A stretch of DNA of 64,000 nt from Candidatus Magnetominusculus xianensis (GCA_001541255.1 LNQR01000036.1:1-64000), one strand, 5' to 3'. Counted from the first letter of the stretch, positions 54,435 to 64,000 are shown. The notes: generated by a model not told the origin, from the letters alone. Numbers and translations are program-made.

Positions 54435-55961
54435 ATGAACACTCCATCAATGGCATACATTCAGGAGTTTATCTCTGAGCGCACTGGTTTGAGCGTCAGC
54501 GATAAGGACCTAAAGACAACCGTTACGTCGAGGATGAAGGACCTTGGGTTTGAATATGTTGACGAATATTGCAGATTTTTGGAGACCGACACCCCCAAAA
54601 GCAAAGATGAGTGGAAGCAGCTTTGCCAGATAATCACAACCGGTGAGAGCTTTTTTTTTCGAGACAAGGGACAGTTTTATCTTATAAGAAACACAGTTAT
54701 TAAGGATATTCTCAACACAAACAAGGACCGCCGGACGCTTCGCATCTGGAGCGCTGGATGCTCAACCGGTGAGGAACCATATTCTCTGGCTATAACTGTC
54801 TTAGAGCTGCTCCCTGATTTGAACCACTGGGATGTCGTCATCATTGGCTCTGACATAAACGAAGACGCTATTGAAAAGGCACGCAAGGGGCTCTACAGCG
54901 ACTGGTCTTTCAGGATGGTTGACCCCACGATTATATCCACCTATTTTAAGAGGCGCAAGGACATGTATGAACTGGACGAGCAAGTCCGCCGTATGGTTGT
55001 CTTTAAGCCGCTGAATCTTATCAGGGACAACTTTCCAGACACCGCCTCCGGTATTTGTGACATAGACATGATAATATGCAGAAACGTATTTATTTATTTT
55101 CAGCCGGAGAACATCGCCCTGGCTCTGGGGAAACTCTCCCAGACGCTTAATAAGGCAGGGTATCTGATTACAGGGCACGCCGAACTGCAGTCTGTCAAAT
55201 TACCATCCGGGCTTATACCAATTACTTACCCTCAGAGTGTCGTATACAGGCGCTTGGTTGACCGGCCAGTGGAAGAGTTACGGCAGCAGGAGATTTTTAA
55301 ACCGGCTAAACAAATATCAGTCATAAATATTAAGAAAAATGTTAAAATCAGTGTGCCAGTAAGCGCGCCGCAAAAAACTACTTTGTACAAAAAGGCGGCA
55401 GCATCTAGCGATAAGGTCAAAAATGATATAAAGGAATTACAGGGTGAGGCTTTATATGCAGAGGCTCAGGCTATGTACAAGGAGGGCAAATATCCCTTGG
55501 TGATAGACAAGGCTGAGAGGTTCTTAAAGGACAATCCCAGACATTACGGCGCCCATGTCCTTGCAGCGCAGGCATATGCCAACACGGGCGATTTAAAGCG
55601 GGCCGCTGCCTACTGCTCCAACGCTATAGGGATTAACTCGCTGAGAAAAGAGCCATACTACATGCTGGCACATATAGCCGAAGAACAAGGCAATACAGAC
55701 CAGGCCATGGAGATGTTTAAACGGGTTATTTACCTCGATGCAGATTGTGTGCCAGCCTACGTTGAGCTGAGTACAATATATGAACATGAGGGCGATACCA
55801 AAAGAGGATTCAAACTAAGGGAGTCTGCCGTTAAAATCCTTGAGGGGCTGCCCGCAGACAGCTCTGTTGAATTTTACGACGATATGAAGGCGGGGGAGTT
55901 GCTGGCACATTTAAAGAAATACTTAAAACGGAGGGCTAGCGACTGGCAGATCAGTTATTAG
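54435..55961 (+). CDS. cheR: CheR methyltransferase with C-terminal TPR
   Basis: Protein of 508 aa. The CheR methyltransferase domain (about 1-275) has ITTGESFFFRD, the SAM-binding WSAGCSTGEEPYSLA (105-119), ICRNVFIYF and ITGHAELQ. TPR units follow (about 330-480, ALYAEAQAMYKEGKYPLVID and later repeats), as in CheR-TPR proteins of type IV pilus and alternative chemosensory systems. It methylates receptor glutamates. First gene of the che operon; the following cheW overlaps its end. Confidence 0.93.
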   Translation: MNTPSMAYIQEFISERTGLSVSDKDLKTTVTSRMKDLGFEYVDEYCRFLETDTPKSKDEWKQLCQIITTGESFFFRDKGQFYLIRNTVIKDILNTNKDRRTLRIWSAGCSTGEEPYSLAITVLELLPDLNHWDVVIIGSDINEDAIEKARKGLYSDWSFRMVDPTIISTYFKRRKDMYELDEQVRRMVVFKPLNLIRDNFPDTASGICDIDMIICRNVFIYFQPENIALALGKLSQTLNKAGYLITGHAELQSVKLPSGLIPITYPQSVVYRRLVDRPVEELRQQEIFKPAKQISVINIKKNVKISVPVSAPQKTTLYKKAAASSDKVKNDIKELQGEALYAEAQAMYKEGKYPLVIDKAERFLKDNPRHYGAHVLAAQAYANTGDLKRAAAYCSNAIGINSLRKEPYYMLAHIAEEQGNTDQAMEMFKRVIYLDADCVPAYVELSTIYEHEGDTKRGFKLRESAVKILEGLPADSSVEFYDDMKAGELLAHLKKYLKRRASDWQISY

Positions 55962-56980
55962 AATCCTATCTGGTGTTTCGCATTGGTAGATTCGTATATG
56001 CAGTACCGGTGATTGAGGTTCGGGAGATAATTCATTTGCCAGAGTTCAGGCAAGTGGACGAGGCCCCTGCACATATTGCGGGGCTTGTCAGCATTCGCGG
56101 TACTGTTGTTCCTTTAGTGGATATTGATGTACGTTTTGGACGGCCTCAATCTGCACGATATCTGACGACGGACAAGGTGGTCGTATTCCATTGCGATGGC
56201 GCCCCGACGGGGATTATCATAAATGAGGTCATCGACATATATGAAATTCCCCCCGATTCAATCGTAGATACCCCTGCATATGGCCGCAGCAGCGCATCTG
56301 CAAGCGTATTTATCGAACAAGTGGCAAAGATAGACGAAGCAATTATTATGATTCTAAATCAAAAGAGATTATTTGACTCCAGTTATAAACCAGCAGTAGA
56401 GGATTTAAACAGCGCCTCTGATGCAGAGCATTTTTCCTGCCACACATCTTTTAACACGCTGACCCATGAGACAGATAAATCTGTCTTTCACAAACGCGCC
56501 TTAGACCTTGCAAGTTCAGACTCAAGGGACGACGAAGAGGACGATAGAATGCCGCTTGCCGTTATAGAGACAGGCGGGGAGTTGTTTGGAATCGAACTTG
56601 AAGTGGTACGTGAATTTATTAATATCAACGACTACAGGCAGGTGCCGTGCTGCCCAAGCCACATTGTTGGGAATATCAACCTCAGGGGCGAGATATTGAC
56701 GCTGATAGATATTACCGGTGTGTTGTCACTGACCAGGGGGAATATCAAGTCTGCTGTCGTTGTGTCGATAGATGGTTTTACCGTAGGCATATGCATTGAT
56801 AATCTTATCGATATTATGTATCTGCCGTTTTCTGGATTTAAAGAGCTGCCTGCGGCATTAGGGCAGACCAGCGAGGACTATTTTGAGTTCACCGCGCTTT
56901 ACGAGGGTAGGGCGGTTGTCGTTATTAACATCCAGAGTATCTTATACAAGGGGAATCTCATAGTAAATGAAGTATTATAA
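55943..56980 (+). CDS. cheW: Tandem-domain CheW coupling protein, probable CTG start
   Basis: Two CheW domains in one polypeptide. The first (about 8-150) begins LLESYLVFRIGRFVYAVPV and has IAGLVSIRGTVVPLVDI; after a linker of about 60 residues the second (about 195-340) has LFGIELEVVREF and IVGNINLRGEILTLIDI. They would link receptor and CheA. The first conventional start, GTG 55973, has no ribosome site and cuts into the first domain; the CTG at 55943 lies seven bases after GGAGGG and restores the full domain. The frame is closed by TAG 55937, so no other start exists. It overlaps cheR by 19 bases. Confidence 0.85.
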   Translation: MADQLLESYLVFRIGRFVYAVPVIEVREIIHLPEFRQVDEAPAHIAGLVSIRGTVVPLVDIDVRFGRPQSARYLTTDKVVVFHCDGAPTGIIINEVIDIYEIPPDSIVDTPAYGRSSASASVFIEQVAKIDEAIIMILNQKRLFDSSYKPAVEDLNSASDAEHFSCHTSFNTLTHETDKSVFHKRALDLASSDSRDDEEDDRMPLAVIETGGELFGIELEVVREFININDYRQVPCCPSHIVGNINLRGEILTLIDITGVLSLTRGNIKSAVVVSIDGFTVGICIDNLIDIMYLPFSGFKELPAALGQTSEDYFEFTALYEGRAVVVINIQSILYKGNLIVNEVL

Positions 56981-57004
56981 TATAATATCAAGGGAGGAAG
57001 ACTG

Positions 57005-59167
57005 ATGATAAACTTAAAGATGTCATTGACATTAAAACAGAGACTGTTTGTTTTATTTGTATTAATAGGGCTTGTGCCATTTCTTGCCATTGGCACGTAT
57101 TCCTATGTAAAGGCGAGGAATTCCCTAACTAAGGCGGCCTTTGACAAACTCATTGCATTGTCAGCAGCGAAGAAAACACATGTCGAGATGTTTTATAAAC
57201 AAATAATACGACGTTCAATGACATTTACAGAGGACTATATGGTCATAGAGGCCATGAAGGAATTTCAGTCAGCCTTCTTTGCCGTAGAAAAAGAATCCGG
57301 CGCTAAATATGATGCTAATGCAAAATACAACGAAGACCTGCTAATGGCGAGGTATCAGGAGCAGAAAGAAAAGACACTTGACGTTCCAGACAATATTATT
57401 TCAATCTGGTGGCCTAAGAAAAAGGCAGTAAAGATACTCCAGCATCAGTACATATCGGCCAATCCATTCAAGGTTGGGAAAAAGAAAGACCTTGATTTTG
57501 CCGCAGACGATATCACTTACAACGCAGTACATAAGAAATACCAGCGTATATTTAAAAAATATGTGGATGAGTTTGGCTATGCAGATATGTTTCTGATAGA
57601 ACCCGAAACCGGATATATAGTTTATTCCACTGCGAAAGAACTCGATTTCGGGACAAGCATGATGAGCGGCCCATACAGCGATTCGGGGCTGGGCAAGGCC
57701 TTTGATGCCGCTCTGAAATCAAAAGAAAAGGGATCTTTTGTAATGGAGGATTTTGAACCATATGCGCCATCATACGGTCATGAGGCTGCCTTTATAGCAT
57801 CACCCATTTATGACGGAGAGAAGAAAGTCGGCGTCCTGGCCTTTCAATTACCTGTGGAAAGAATGAACAATGTAATGACCCGTCATAGGGATTGGCAGAG
57901 CTCTGGTTCCGGCAATACCGGCGAGAGTTATATTATTAGCGCTAACGACATGGAAATGAGGACGGATGCCAGAGTTATATTGGAGTCGCCGGATACTTTT
58001 TTCAAAGCCATTCAAAATACATCTCAGGATAAAAAACTAATCGACAAAATGAAGAGATATAACAGCACTATCGGCCTTCTTAAAATAAATGACAAGCAGG
58101 TAAAGGAAGCGATAGCAAACAAGTCTACAATATCTATTTATTCAACGAATTATTTGAACATTCCTGTCCTCAGGATTGTCATGCCGCTTAACATAGAGGG
58201 GTTTAACTGGTTGCTAATTGCTGAGGAGGCTGAGGGCGAGGCCCTTGCTACTGTAGACAACCTGTTTTATGCTATGTTGGTTTTAGGGCTGATTTCTGTG
58301 GTTTGTATTGTTGCTGTTGGCTGGAAGTTCAGCCGCTCGATAAGTGTGCCGTTAAGCAGGAGTATCAACAATATATCTTCATCAACAACAGAGATCTCTG
58401 CTACTGTTGAGCAACACGAAAAAACTGCCTCCCAACAGTCAACGGCAGTTAATGAGACCACAACGACGATGGATGAGCTGTCGGCATCGTTTAAACAATC
58501 GGCAGAGCAGGCCAAAAATGCTGCAGAGGGCGCTGAACACGTCATGATGATGGCAAACGAGGGTGCAGAAAATCTAAATGAAATGCTTGCCGGTATGACC
58601 TCATTAAAAGAGCGGGTTGAGGCAACGGCCTCCATGATCTTGCAGTTGAGTGACAAGACCACCCGCATAGAAAACATAGCCAACGTGGTATCGGAATTCG
58701 CCGGTGAAACTAAAATGCTTGCCATGAATGCCGCAGTTGAGGCCGTAAGGGCAGGGGAACACGGCAAGGGTTTTTCAGTAGTGGCAATGGAGATACGCAA
58801 ACTCGCCGAACAAAGCAAAAAATCAGCCGAGGAGATTAACTCCGTCGTAACTGAGATACAAAAGGCCACAAACTCAACGGTTATGGTAACAGAGGAAAGC
58901 ACAAAGACTGTGGACAAGGAGATGGAACTGGCCGAGACCGCCGCCGAGACCTTTGGAAAGCTATCCAGCGTGATAAGAAGCTCTGCGGAGAATATTCAGC
59001 AGATATTTCTCAATATTCAGCAGCAGTCTTCAGCAATCTCCCAGGTTGTCGGGGCGATGAACTCCATCAACAGGAGCGTTAAGGAGACATCCTCCGGTAT
59101 AACACAGACAAAGCAGGGTCTCTCAAAACTAGACGAAGTAGCCAAAGACTTGAAACAGATGATGTGA
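57005..59167 (+). CDS. Methyl-accepting chemotaxis protein, large periplasmic sensor
   Basis: Protein of 720 aa with membrane segments at about 13-33 and 417-437 and a large Cache-like periplasmic domain between them (YGHEAAFIASPIYDGEKKVGVLAFQ is typical). The HAMP region is short, and the signalling tip reads [23 protein letters not shown], unlike the [14 protein letters not shown] of the two other receptors in the window, so it should belong to a different, dedicated array. Its stop overlaps the cheA start as GTGATG. It is the cognate receptor of this operon. Confidence 0.92.
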   Translation: MINLKMSLTLKQRLFVLFVLIGLVPFLAIGTYSYVKARNSLTKAAFDKLIALSAAKKTHVEMFYKQIIRRSMTFTEDYMVIEAMKEFQSAFFAVEKESGAKYDANAKYNEDLLMARYQEQKEKTLDVPDNIISIWWPKKKAVKILQHQYISANPFKVGKKKDLDFAADDITYNAVHKKYQRIFKKYVDEFGYADMFLIEPETGYIVYSTAKELDFGTSMMSGPYSDSGLGKAFDAALKSKEKGSFVMEDFEPYAPSYGHEAAFIASPIYDGEKKVGVLAFQLPVERMNNVMTRHRDWQSSGSGNTGESYIISANDMEMRTDARVILESPDTFFKAIQNTSQDKKLIDKMKRYNSTIGLLKINDKQVKEAIANKSTISIYSTNYLNIPVLRIVMPLNIEGFNWLLIAEEAEGEALATVDNLFYAMLVLGLISVVCIVAVGWKFSRSISVPLSRSINNISSSTTEISATVEQHEKTASQQSTAVNETTTTMDELSASFKQSAEQAKNAAEGAEHVMMMANEGAENLNEMLAGMTSLKERVEATASMILQLSDKTTRIENIANVVSEFAGETKMLAMNAAVEAVRAGEHGKGFSVVAMEIRKLAEQSKKSAEEINSVVTEIQKATNSTVMVTEESTKTVDKEMELAETAAETFGKLSSVIRSSAENIQQIFLNIQQQSSAISQVVGAMNSINRSVKETSSGITQTKQGLSKLDEVAKDLKQMM

Positions 59168-61551
59168 TGATAGAAGATAAGGAACTAAGAGAGATATTTA
59201 ACGCCGAGACGCAGGAGCATATTCAGAACATCGAAGATGGACTGCTGCAGTTAGAAAAACAGGAGCCTGTCGATAAGAAGGCGCTCATGGAGGGGTTGTT
59301 TCGCGAGGCCCATAGTCTTAAGGGCTCGGCCAGACAGCTAGGCGTTAATAAAATTGAATTATTGGGCCATACATTAGAGGATATGTTAAACGCAGCAAAG
59401 CGCGGCCTGAGAGAACTCTCCCCAGACATGGTCAACGGCATATACAAGTGTCTTGATGCAATAAAGGAACTCCTTGAGGAGGCTGTCATGGGGAAGGCGT
59501 CCTCGGTTAATGTTACCAATATAATTGCCGAACTAAAGGCTGCGAAGTCAGCAGGGCCGCCTCCAGTAGCAGTACAAATCAGTGAGATAGCAAAACCGGC
59601 ACAATGCCAGTTACCACCAGAAATTCCCGCTGCCCCACCTAAAGAGGCAGCTGCGCCCCCGGTAGAACTAATGCCTGCTGCACAGCCTGAAGTGCCAGAA
59701 ATCCCAAAAATCATACTGCAAGTTGCCCCGGCTGATAAACCTCACGAGGCTGAGGAAATAGATAAGCCGCAGGAAGCGGCCGATATGCCGGTTTCTCAGG
59801 AGCATGAATCTCCGGCTGTGATGCAGGAAGGTAAAAGGTTCACCATTGATACAATCCGTGTGGAGACATATAAGCTGGATGCCCTTATGCTGCATGTAGG
59901 TGAACTCCTTGTGATGAAAAACAGGATTAACCAACGCCTCACCGATATAGAAGAGACCGTTCACATGTGGAACACTAAGGTATTAAAAGAACTAAGAGGC
60001 AATGCTGCGTTAAATAAACACAAACACATTGAGGACTTCTCCGGCACTCTGAATAACCTTAAAGGCTCACTATATGAAGATGATGCGAGGCTTTCATTTA
60101 TATCCAAGGAAATAGAGGAGCGGGCACGTACCCTTATGCTCCTGCCCCTGTCAAATGTCTTTAACCCGTTTAAGCGCATGGTTAGGGATTTGGCAAATCA
60201 GAAATCGAAGGAGATTGATTTCGTAGTGGAAGGCGGTGAGACAAAGGCAGAAAAGCGAATCCTTGAAGAGGTAAAAGACCCGCTGATGCACATTATCAGA
60301 AACTCCATAGACCATGGCATAGAAACTCCCGATGAGCGGCTAGTCAGGGGAAAAAGCAAGACCGGCACAATAACTGTGAAGGCATATAAAAAGGCATCAA
60401 ACATAATTATAGAAGTAATAGACGACGGGCGCGGCCTAAATGTAGAAAAGATAAAAGAGACGGCCATAAAAAACAAACTGGCCTCAGTAGAGACACTAAC
60501 CGGAATGCCGCTTGCAGAGCTTTATAATTTTATCTTCATGCCTGGTTTCACCACAAGCCCTATAATAACGGACATATCCGGCAGGGGGGTTGGGATGGAT
60601 GTCGTTAAGACCGCACTTGCACGCCTTAAGGGTACAGTTTCTGTGGACTCTACCCCTACGCAGGGATGCAGGATGACCATAAGCCTGCCTGTTACTGTCT
60701 CCACTACACGCGTGTTTATTGTAAAGGCCGCCGGAAAGACATACGCCCTGCCGATTGATTTTGTAAGGACAACATATATGGCTTCAATCGCCGATATATA
60801 TAATGTGGAGGGCCAGAAGACTATTACATTTGACAACTCGCCGATGTCAGTTGTCCACGCCGCTGATATACTTGAACTTAAAGGAGATAATGGCGGAGGT
60901 CTCAAGAATAAAAATATTAGTACATCCCGGCAAGGAAGGTTCCCCTGTATAGTATTTACATTGGATGGCGAGAATTTCGGGGTCATGGTCGATACACTTG
61001 TCGATGAGCAGGAAATTGTGATTAAATCCTACGGCGGGATACTTAAAAGTGTGCGCAATGTTATTGGCTCGACAATACTTGGCACCGGTGAGGTGTGTAT
61101 GGTACTTAACCCCGCTGATATCTTAAAGACTATTAAGACTAAGGGGTTCACCTCGGTATCGCTTCAGAAGGTAGAGGCACAGGAAAGGCCAATCACAGTC
61201 CTGGTAGCAGAGGACTCCATAACAACGAGGACTCAACTGAAACGCATCCTGGAGGGGGCTGGTTATGAGGTAACGGTAAGTGTGGATGGTATGGATGCCT
61301 TGAGAAAGCTGGAGCTGGCTAATTTTGATGCGGTTGTCTCAGACGTTGAAATGCCTAATATGAATGGCTTAGTACTGACAGAAGCAATAAGAAAGAATAA
61401 AAAATATAAGGAGCTGCCAGTTATTCTTGTAACCACATTGTCCTCAGAGGAGGATATGAGAAAGGGAGCGGAAGTGGGGGCAAATGCCTATATCACCAAA
61501 CCGGCATTTGACAGACAGGTGTTTCTGGATACGCTGAAAAGGTTGATATGA
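59167..61551 (+). CDS. cheA: CheA histidine kinase with C-terminal receiver domain
   Basis: Hybrid kinase of 794 aa. P1/Hpt (about 1-110) contains EAHSLKGSARQLG with His49 as phosphate acceptor; an Ala/Pro/Glu-rich linker (about 130-215) replaces a P2 domain. P3 dimerisation and the catalytic P4 domain follow (HIIRNSIDHGIE, DDGRGL, GRGVGMDVVK), then a CheW-like P5 (about 510-670) and a terminal REC domain with the acceptor Asp in VSDVEMPNM. A separate CheY is not seen in the window. Start ATG 59167 is preferred; GTG 59164 adds one residue. Confidence 0.94.
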   Translation: MIEDKELREIFNAETQEHIQNIEDGLLQLEKQEPVDKKALMEGLFREAHSLKGSARQLGVNKIELLGHTLEDMLNAAKRGLRELSPDMVNGIYKCLDAIKELLEEAVMGKASSVNVTNIIAELKAAKSAGPPPVAVQISEIAKPAQCQLPPEIPAAPPKEAAAPPVELMPAAQPEVPEIPKIILQVAPADKPHEAEEIDKPQEAADMPVSQEHESPAVMQEGKRFTIDTIRVETYKLDALMLHVGELLVMKNRINQRLTDIEETVHMWNTKVLKELRGNAALNKHKHIEDFSGTLNNLKGSLYEDDARLSFISKEIEERARTLMLLPLSNVFNPFKRMVRDLANQKSKEIDFVVEGGETKAEKRILEEVKDPLMHIIRNSIDHGIETPDERLVRGKSKTGTITVKAYKKASNIIIEVIDDGRGLNVEKIKETAIKNKLASVETLTGMPLAELYNFIFMPGFTTSPIITDISGRGVGMDVVKTALARLKGTVSVDSTPTQGCRMTISLPVTVSTTRVFIVKAAGKTYALPIDFVRTTYMASIADIYNVEGQKTITFDNSPMSVVHAADILELKGDNGGGLKNKNISTSRQGRFPCIVFTLDGENFGVMVDTLVDEQEIVIKSYGGILKSVRNVIGSTILGTGEVCMVLNPADILKTIKTKGFTSVSLQKVEAQERPITVLVAEDSITTRTQLKRILEGAGYEVTVSVDGMDALRKLELANFDAVVSDVEMPNMNGLVLTEAIRKNKKYKELPVILVTTLSSEEDMRKGAEVGANAYITKPAFDRQVFLDTLKRLI

Positions 61552-62687
61552 TAACGGCAGTGAATAAACGCATAAAGGTGCTGATAGTAGATGATTCTCC
61601 GGTAGCGGTAGAGGTATTGAAGAGGGTATTGGCGTCATCGGATGAGATAGAGGTGATAGGTACGGCACGCCACGGTAAAGAGGCCCTTGAGATGATACCG
61701 CGTCTGAGGCCTGGTGTGATTTGTACGGATTTGCATATGCCGCTGATGAATGGATTTGAGTTTGTCAAAGAGGTAATGGCCAGACACCCGCTTCCTATAC
61801 TTGTGATAAGCGTATCTGTTTGCGAAGGCAACGATGATAACGTGTTTCAACTGCTTGCAGCGGGTGCAATAGATGTGTTTCCTAAGCCTCGCGGGGTGCT
61901 GCTTGGGCAGTCGGCCAAGTTCTCAGCCGACTTAATAGCCAAGATAAAGGTACTCTCAGGGGTTGTGCCGTTTCGTAAGATAAAAAAACATGGCATTGCC
62001 GCGCTTACCCCGCAAGCACATGGGGGGATGGTCGCTATCCCCAAGCCCTGTGCCGAGAATTACGATGTACTGCCACATATAGAGGCATTAATCAGTCGTC
62101 TGAAAATGATTGTAATCGGGGCATCAACCGGCGGACCCCAGGCCATTGAGACCATACTTAAAGAGCTGCCTGCTGATTTCTCCATTCCCATTGTCTGCGT
62201 ACAGCACATAAGCGAGGGATTTATGGCAAGCCTCGTCGATTGGCTAAAGGGGTGTTGTAAGTTAAACGTGACCATAGCCCAAAATAACGAAAAGGCTATC
62301 GCCGGTAATATCTACTTTGCCCCGGATAACAGACATCTGAAGATAGACAAGTCAGGCGCCTTTGTTCTTAGTAATGACCCGCCGGAGGGCGGCCATAAGC
62401 CGTCTATCACGCTAACAATGAGGTCATTTACGGAACATTATATGGGCGGGGTGTTGGGGGTTCTCCTCACCGGAATGGGAAGAGATGGCGCTGATGGAAT
62501 GCTTGCTATTAGTCAGGCTGGCGGTGCAACTGTTGTCCAGGACAAGGAAAGCAGTATCGTCTTTGGGATGCCAGACCAGGCTATAAAACTGGGTGCTGCG
62601 AAATATGTCCTTGACGTCAATAAAATAGGCAGATTTTTAGCGAAGATTGAATGTATTGAAAAAAATCAGGCGGGCGATAACAGGTGA
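61548..62687 (+). CDS. cheB: Chemotaxis methylesterase/glutaminase CheB
   Basis: Protein of 379 aa. REC domain (VLIVDDSPVAVEV, acceptor Asp in CTDLHMPLMNG), linker, then the CheB esterase domain with the catalytic triad segments IGASTGGPQA (Ser), CVQHISEGFM (His) and GMGRDGADGM (Asp). It removes methyl groups from receptors, opposing CheR. It overlaps cheA by four bases (ATGA) and the next gene by four. Confidence 0.95.
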   Translation: MITAVNKRIKVLIVDDSPVAVEVLKRVLASSDEIEVIGTARHGKEALEMIPRLRPGVICTDLHMPLMNGFEFVKEVMARHPLPILVISVSVCEGNDDNVFQLLAAGAIDVFPKPRGVLLGQSAKFSADLIAKIKVLSGVVPFRKIKKHGIAALTPQAHGGMVAIPKPCAENYDVLPHIEALISRLKMIVIGASTGGPQAIETILKELPADFSIPIVCVQHISEGFMASLVDWLKGCCKLNVTIAQNNEKAIAGNIYFAPDNRHLKIDKSGAFVLSNDPPEGGHKPSITLTMRSFTEHYMGGVLGVLLTGMGRDGADGMLAISQAGGATVVQDKESSIVFGMPDQAIKLGAAKYVLDVNKIGRFLAKIECIEKNQAGDNR

Positions 62688-64000
62688 AAATTCTAATAGT
62701 AGAAGACAGCGCCATCCAAAGGGAGCTTCTGAGGCGCGCGCTGGCACATGCAGGCTATGAGGTCATCCTGGCAAGGGACGGTGTTGATGGCCTTGCCTTG
62801 TCTCAAAAACATATACCAGCGTTAATAATAAGTGATATAGCGATGCCGGGTATGGATGGCTTTGAGATGTGTTCTAAGATTAAAACCATTGATACTGTTA
62901 AACATATACCGGTAATTCTATTGACTGCCCTCTCAGACGCAAAGGAGATAATCAGGGGGCTTCAGTCGAATGCCGATTTTTATATAACCAAGCCGTATAA
63001 CGAACATTATCTCTTACTGAGCATAGAATCACTCCTAAAGGACTCCGCAGCGCTGTCAAAGACCTATGACCCGGAGGCAGGGCTTAAGATAACCTTCATG
63101 GGTGAGGAATATCAGATTAAATCCAATCCCAGACAAATCTTGAATCTCCTGCTTTCAACATATGAAAATGCAGTCGGAAAAAACCATGAATTAATTCAGG
63201 CACAACTCGAGCTAAAAACCCTTAACGAAGAGCTTGAGGATAAGGTCAGAGAACGCACAAAGGAACTCCAGGCCTCAGAAGAGAGTTACAAGGTACTCTT
63301 TGAAAACATGTTCAGCGGGTTTTACAGATTTACCCCCGACGGTAAGTTCCTCTCTGTAAATCCAGCGTTTAACAATATGCTGGGATACTCAAGTAAGGAG
63401 GAGCTGCTTTCATTTTGCGGCGAACTGCACTGCCTGTATTTCAGGCGGAAAGAGTATGAGAGATTCATGGTTGCATTAAAAACTAACCAATCTATAAAAG
63501 ACCTCGTAAGCCATTTAAGGAAAAAAGACGGCAGTGAACTTATCATTGAACAAAACATTCGGGTCGTGAAAAATGAACTGGGGCAGCCGCTCTACTACGA
63601 AGGGTTTATTAATGATGTTACGGAGTGCAAAAATGCCGAGGCACAACTGATAAAACTCTCAAGCGCCATAATACAAAGCCCCGTGGCAGTAACAATAACC
63701 GACCTTGACGGCAGGATAGAGTTTATAAATCCCAAGTTTGTTGAGGTGACAGGCTACACCCGCGATGAGGCGCTGGGCAGGACGTCAAGTTTTCTGAGAT
63801 CCGGGCATACTGACCCAGAAGTGTATGCAGACTTATGGGAGACAATCAAGGCCGGAGGAATTTGGCAGGGTGAGCTGCTAAACAAACGCAAGGACGGGTC
63901 ATTATACTGGAACAGCATAACGATATCGCCGGTAAGGGATGCCGAGGCCGTGATAACACACTATCTGTCAGTCAATGAAGACATAACAAACCGAAAGGAA
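62684..64000 (+). CDS. REC-PAS-PAS response regulator/hybrid sensor kinase, 3' end outside window
   Basis: GTG 62684 overlaps the CheB stop (GTGA) and opens a frame that runs to the window edge: a receiver domain (MKILIVEDSAIQRELL, SDIAMPGMDG with acceptor Asp, ILLTALSD, ITKPY), then a coiled coil ending KVRERTKELQASEESY, PAS 1 (GFYRFTPDGKFLSVNPAFNNMLGYSS) and PAS 2 (VTITDLDGRIEFINPKFVEVTGYTRDEALGR, WQGELLNKRKDGSLYW). A kinase or GGDEF output domain is probably encoded further on. It is likely the output or accessory regulator of the operon, fed by CheA. Confidence 0.88.
   Translation, partial: MKILIVEDSAIQRELLRRALAHAGYEVILARDGVDGLALSQKHIPALIISDIAMPGMDGFEMCSKIKTIDTVKHIPVILLTALSDAKEIIRGLQSNADFYITKPYNEHYLLLSIESLLKDSAALSKTYDPEAGLKITFMGEEYQIKSNPRQILNLLLSTYENAVGKNHELIQAQLELKTLNEELEDKVRERTKELQASEESYKVLFENMFSGFYRFTPDGKFLSVNPAFNNMLGYSSKEELLSFCGELHCLYFRRKEYERFMVALKTNQSIKDLVSHLRKKDGSELIIEQNIRVVKNELGQPLYYEGFINDVTECKNAEAQLIKLSSAIIQSPVAVTITDLDGRIEFINPKFVEVTGYTRDEALGRTSSFLRSGHTDPEVYADLWETIKAGGIWQGELLNKRKDGSLYWNSITISPVRDAEAVITHYLSVNEDITNRKE

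Noticed and set aside
1..64000. CRISPR arrays, prophage, integron, rRNA
   Set aside because: No regularly spaced direct repeats, phage structural genes, integrase or rRNA segments were seen.

Overview
The window looks like chromosome of a Gram-negative, motile bacterium with an anaerobic or microaerobic lifestyle. It carries outer-membrane genes (lptD, lgt), signal peptides and lipoboxes, multihaem c-type cytochromes, a CooC-type nickel-insertion ATPase, a bacteriohemerythrin and several methyl-accepting chemotaxis proteins. The gene mix (split purH, TMTC-like TPR membrane proteins, stand-alone nuoI, DUF2155 lipoprotein, tandem-CheW chemosensory operon) best fits a Nitrospirota (Thermodesulfovibrionia-like) genome, with a deltaproteobacterial-type lineage as the alternative. 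This placement is inference from gene content; there is no rRNA in the window.

Layout. 1-7.6 kb: a transposase scrap, transketolase, lgt, an AT-rich UDG-fold orphan with a structured leader, a haem-binding chemoreceptor, an exported Tim44-domain protein and a YkgJ metal-cluster protein. 7.6-11.6 kb (minus): lptD and a polytopic GT-C-like protein. 11.7-14.4 kb: purine end-steps with PurH split into two genes around a DUF89 phosphatase. 14.5-16.1 kb: a second chemoreceptor. 16.5-29.9 kb: an AT-rich surface-glycan or secondary-metabolite island with a DUF2079 membrane protein, two methyltransferases, three radical SAM enzymes, two GT2 enzymes, a deacetylase, an alpha/beta hydrolase and an asparagine-synthase-type amidotransferase. 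Ten of these genes form one tightly packed minus-strand operon.

30-36.5 kb: nuoI coupled to a hemerythrin, two tandem TMTC-like TPR membrane proteins, cooC and a His-rich DUF2155 lipoprotein. 36.8-42.7 kb: a lipoprotein, two small proteins, a porin, a pentahaem cytochrome and a monohaem cytochrome fused to FG-GAP repeats, with perfect hairpins between the genes; it reads as a periplasm/outer-membrane redox locus. 42.8-43.7 kb: a small gene interrupted by an in-frame TGA, then a methyltransferase. 43.8-52.2 kb: glycogen metabolism (malQ, glgX, glgB), interrupted between glgX and glgB by a hairpin-rich element with terminal inverted repeats and a coupled DUF262-HEPN gene pair that looks like a defence or toxin module.

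52.4-54.3 kb: a SurA/PpiC chaperone, ihfA preceded by two nested mini-ORFs in a repeated leader, a MerR regulator and tRNA-Pro(GGG). 54.4-64 kb: a complete alternative chemosensory operon (cheR-TPR, tandem cheW with a probable CTG start, receptor, cheA-REC, cheB and a REC-PAS-PAS protein that runs off the end). No CRISPR array, prophage or rRNA was seen.
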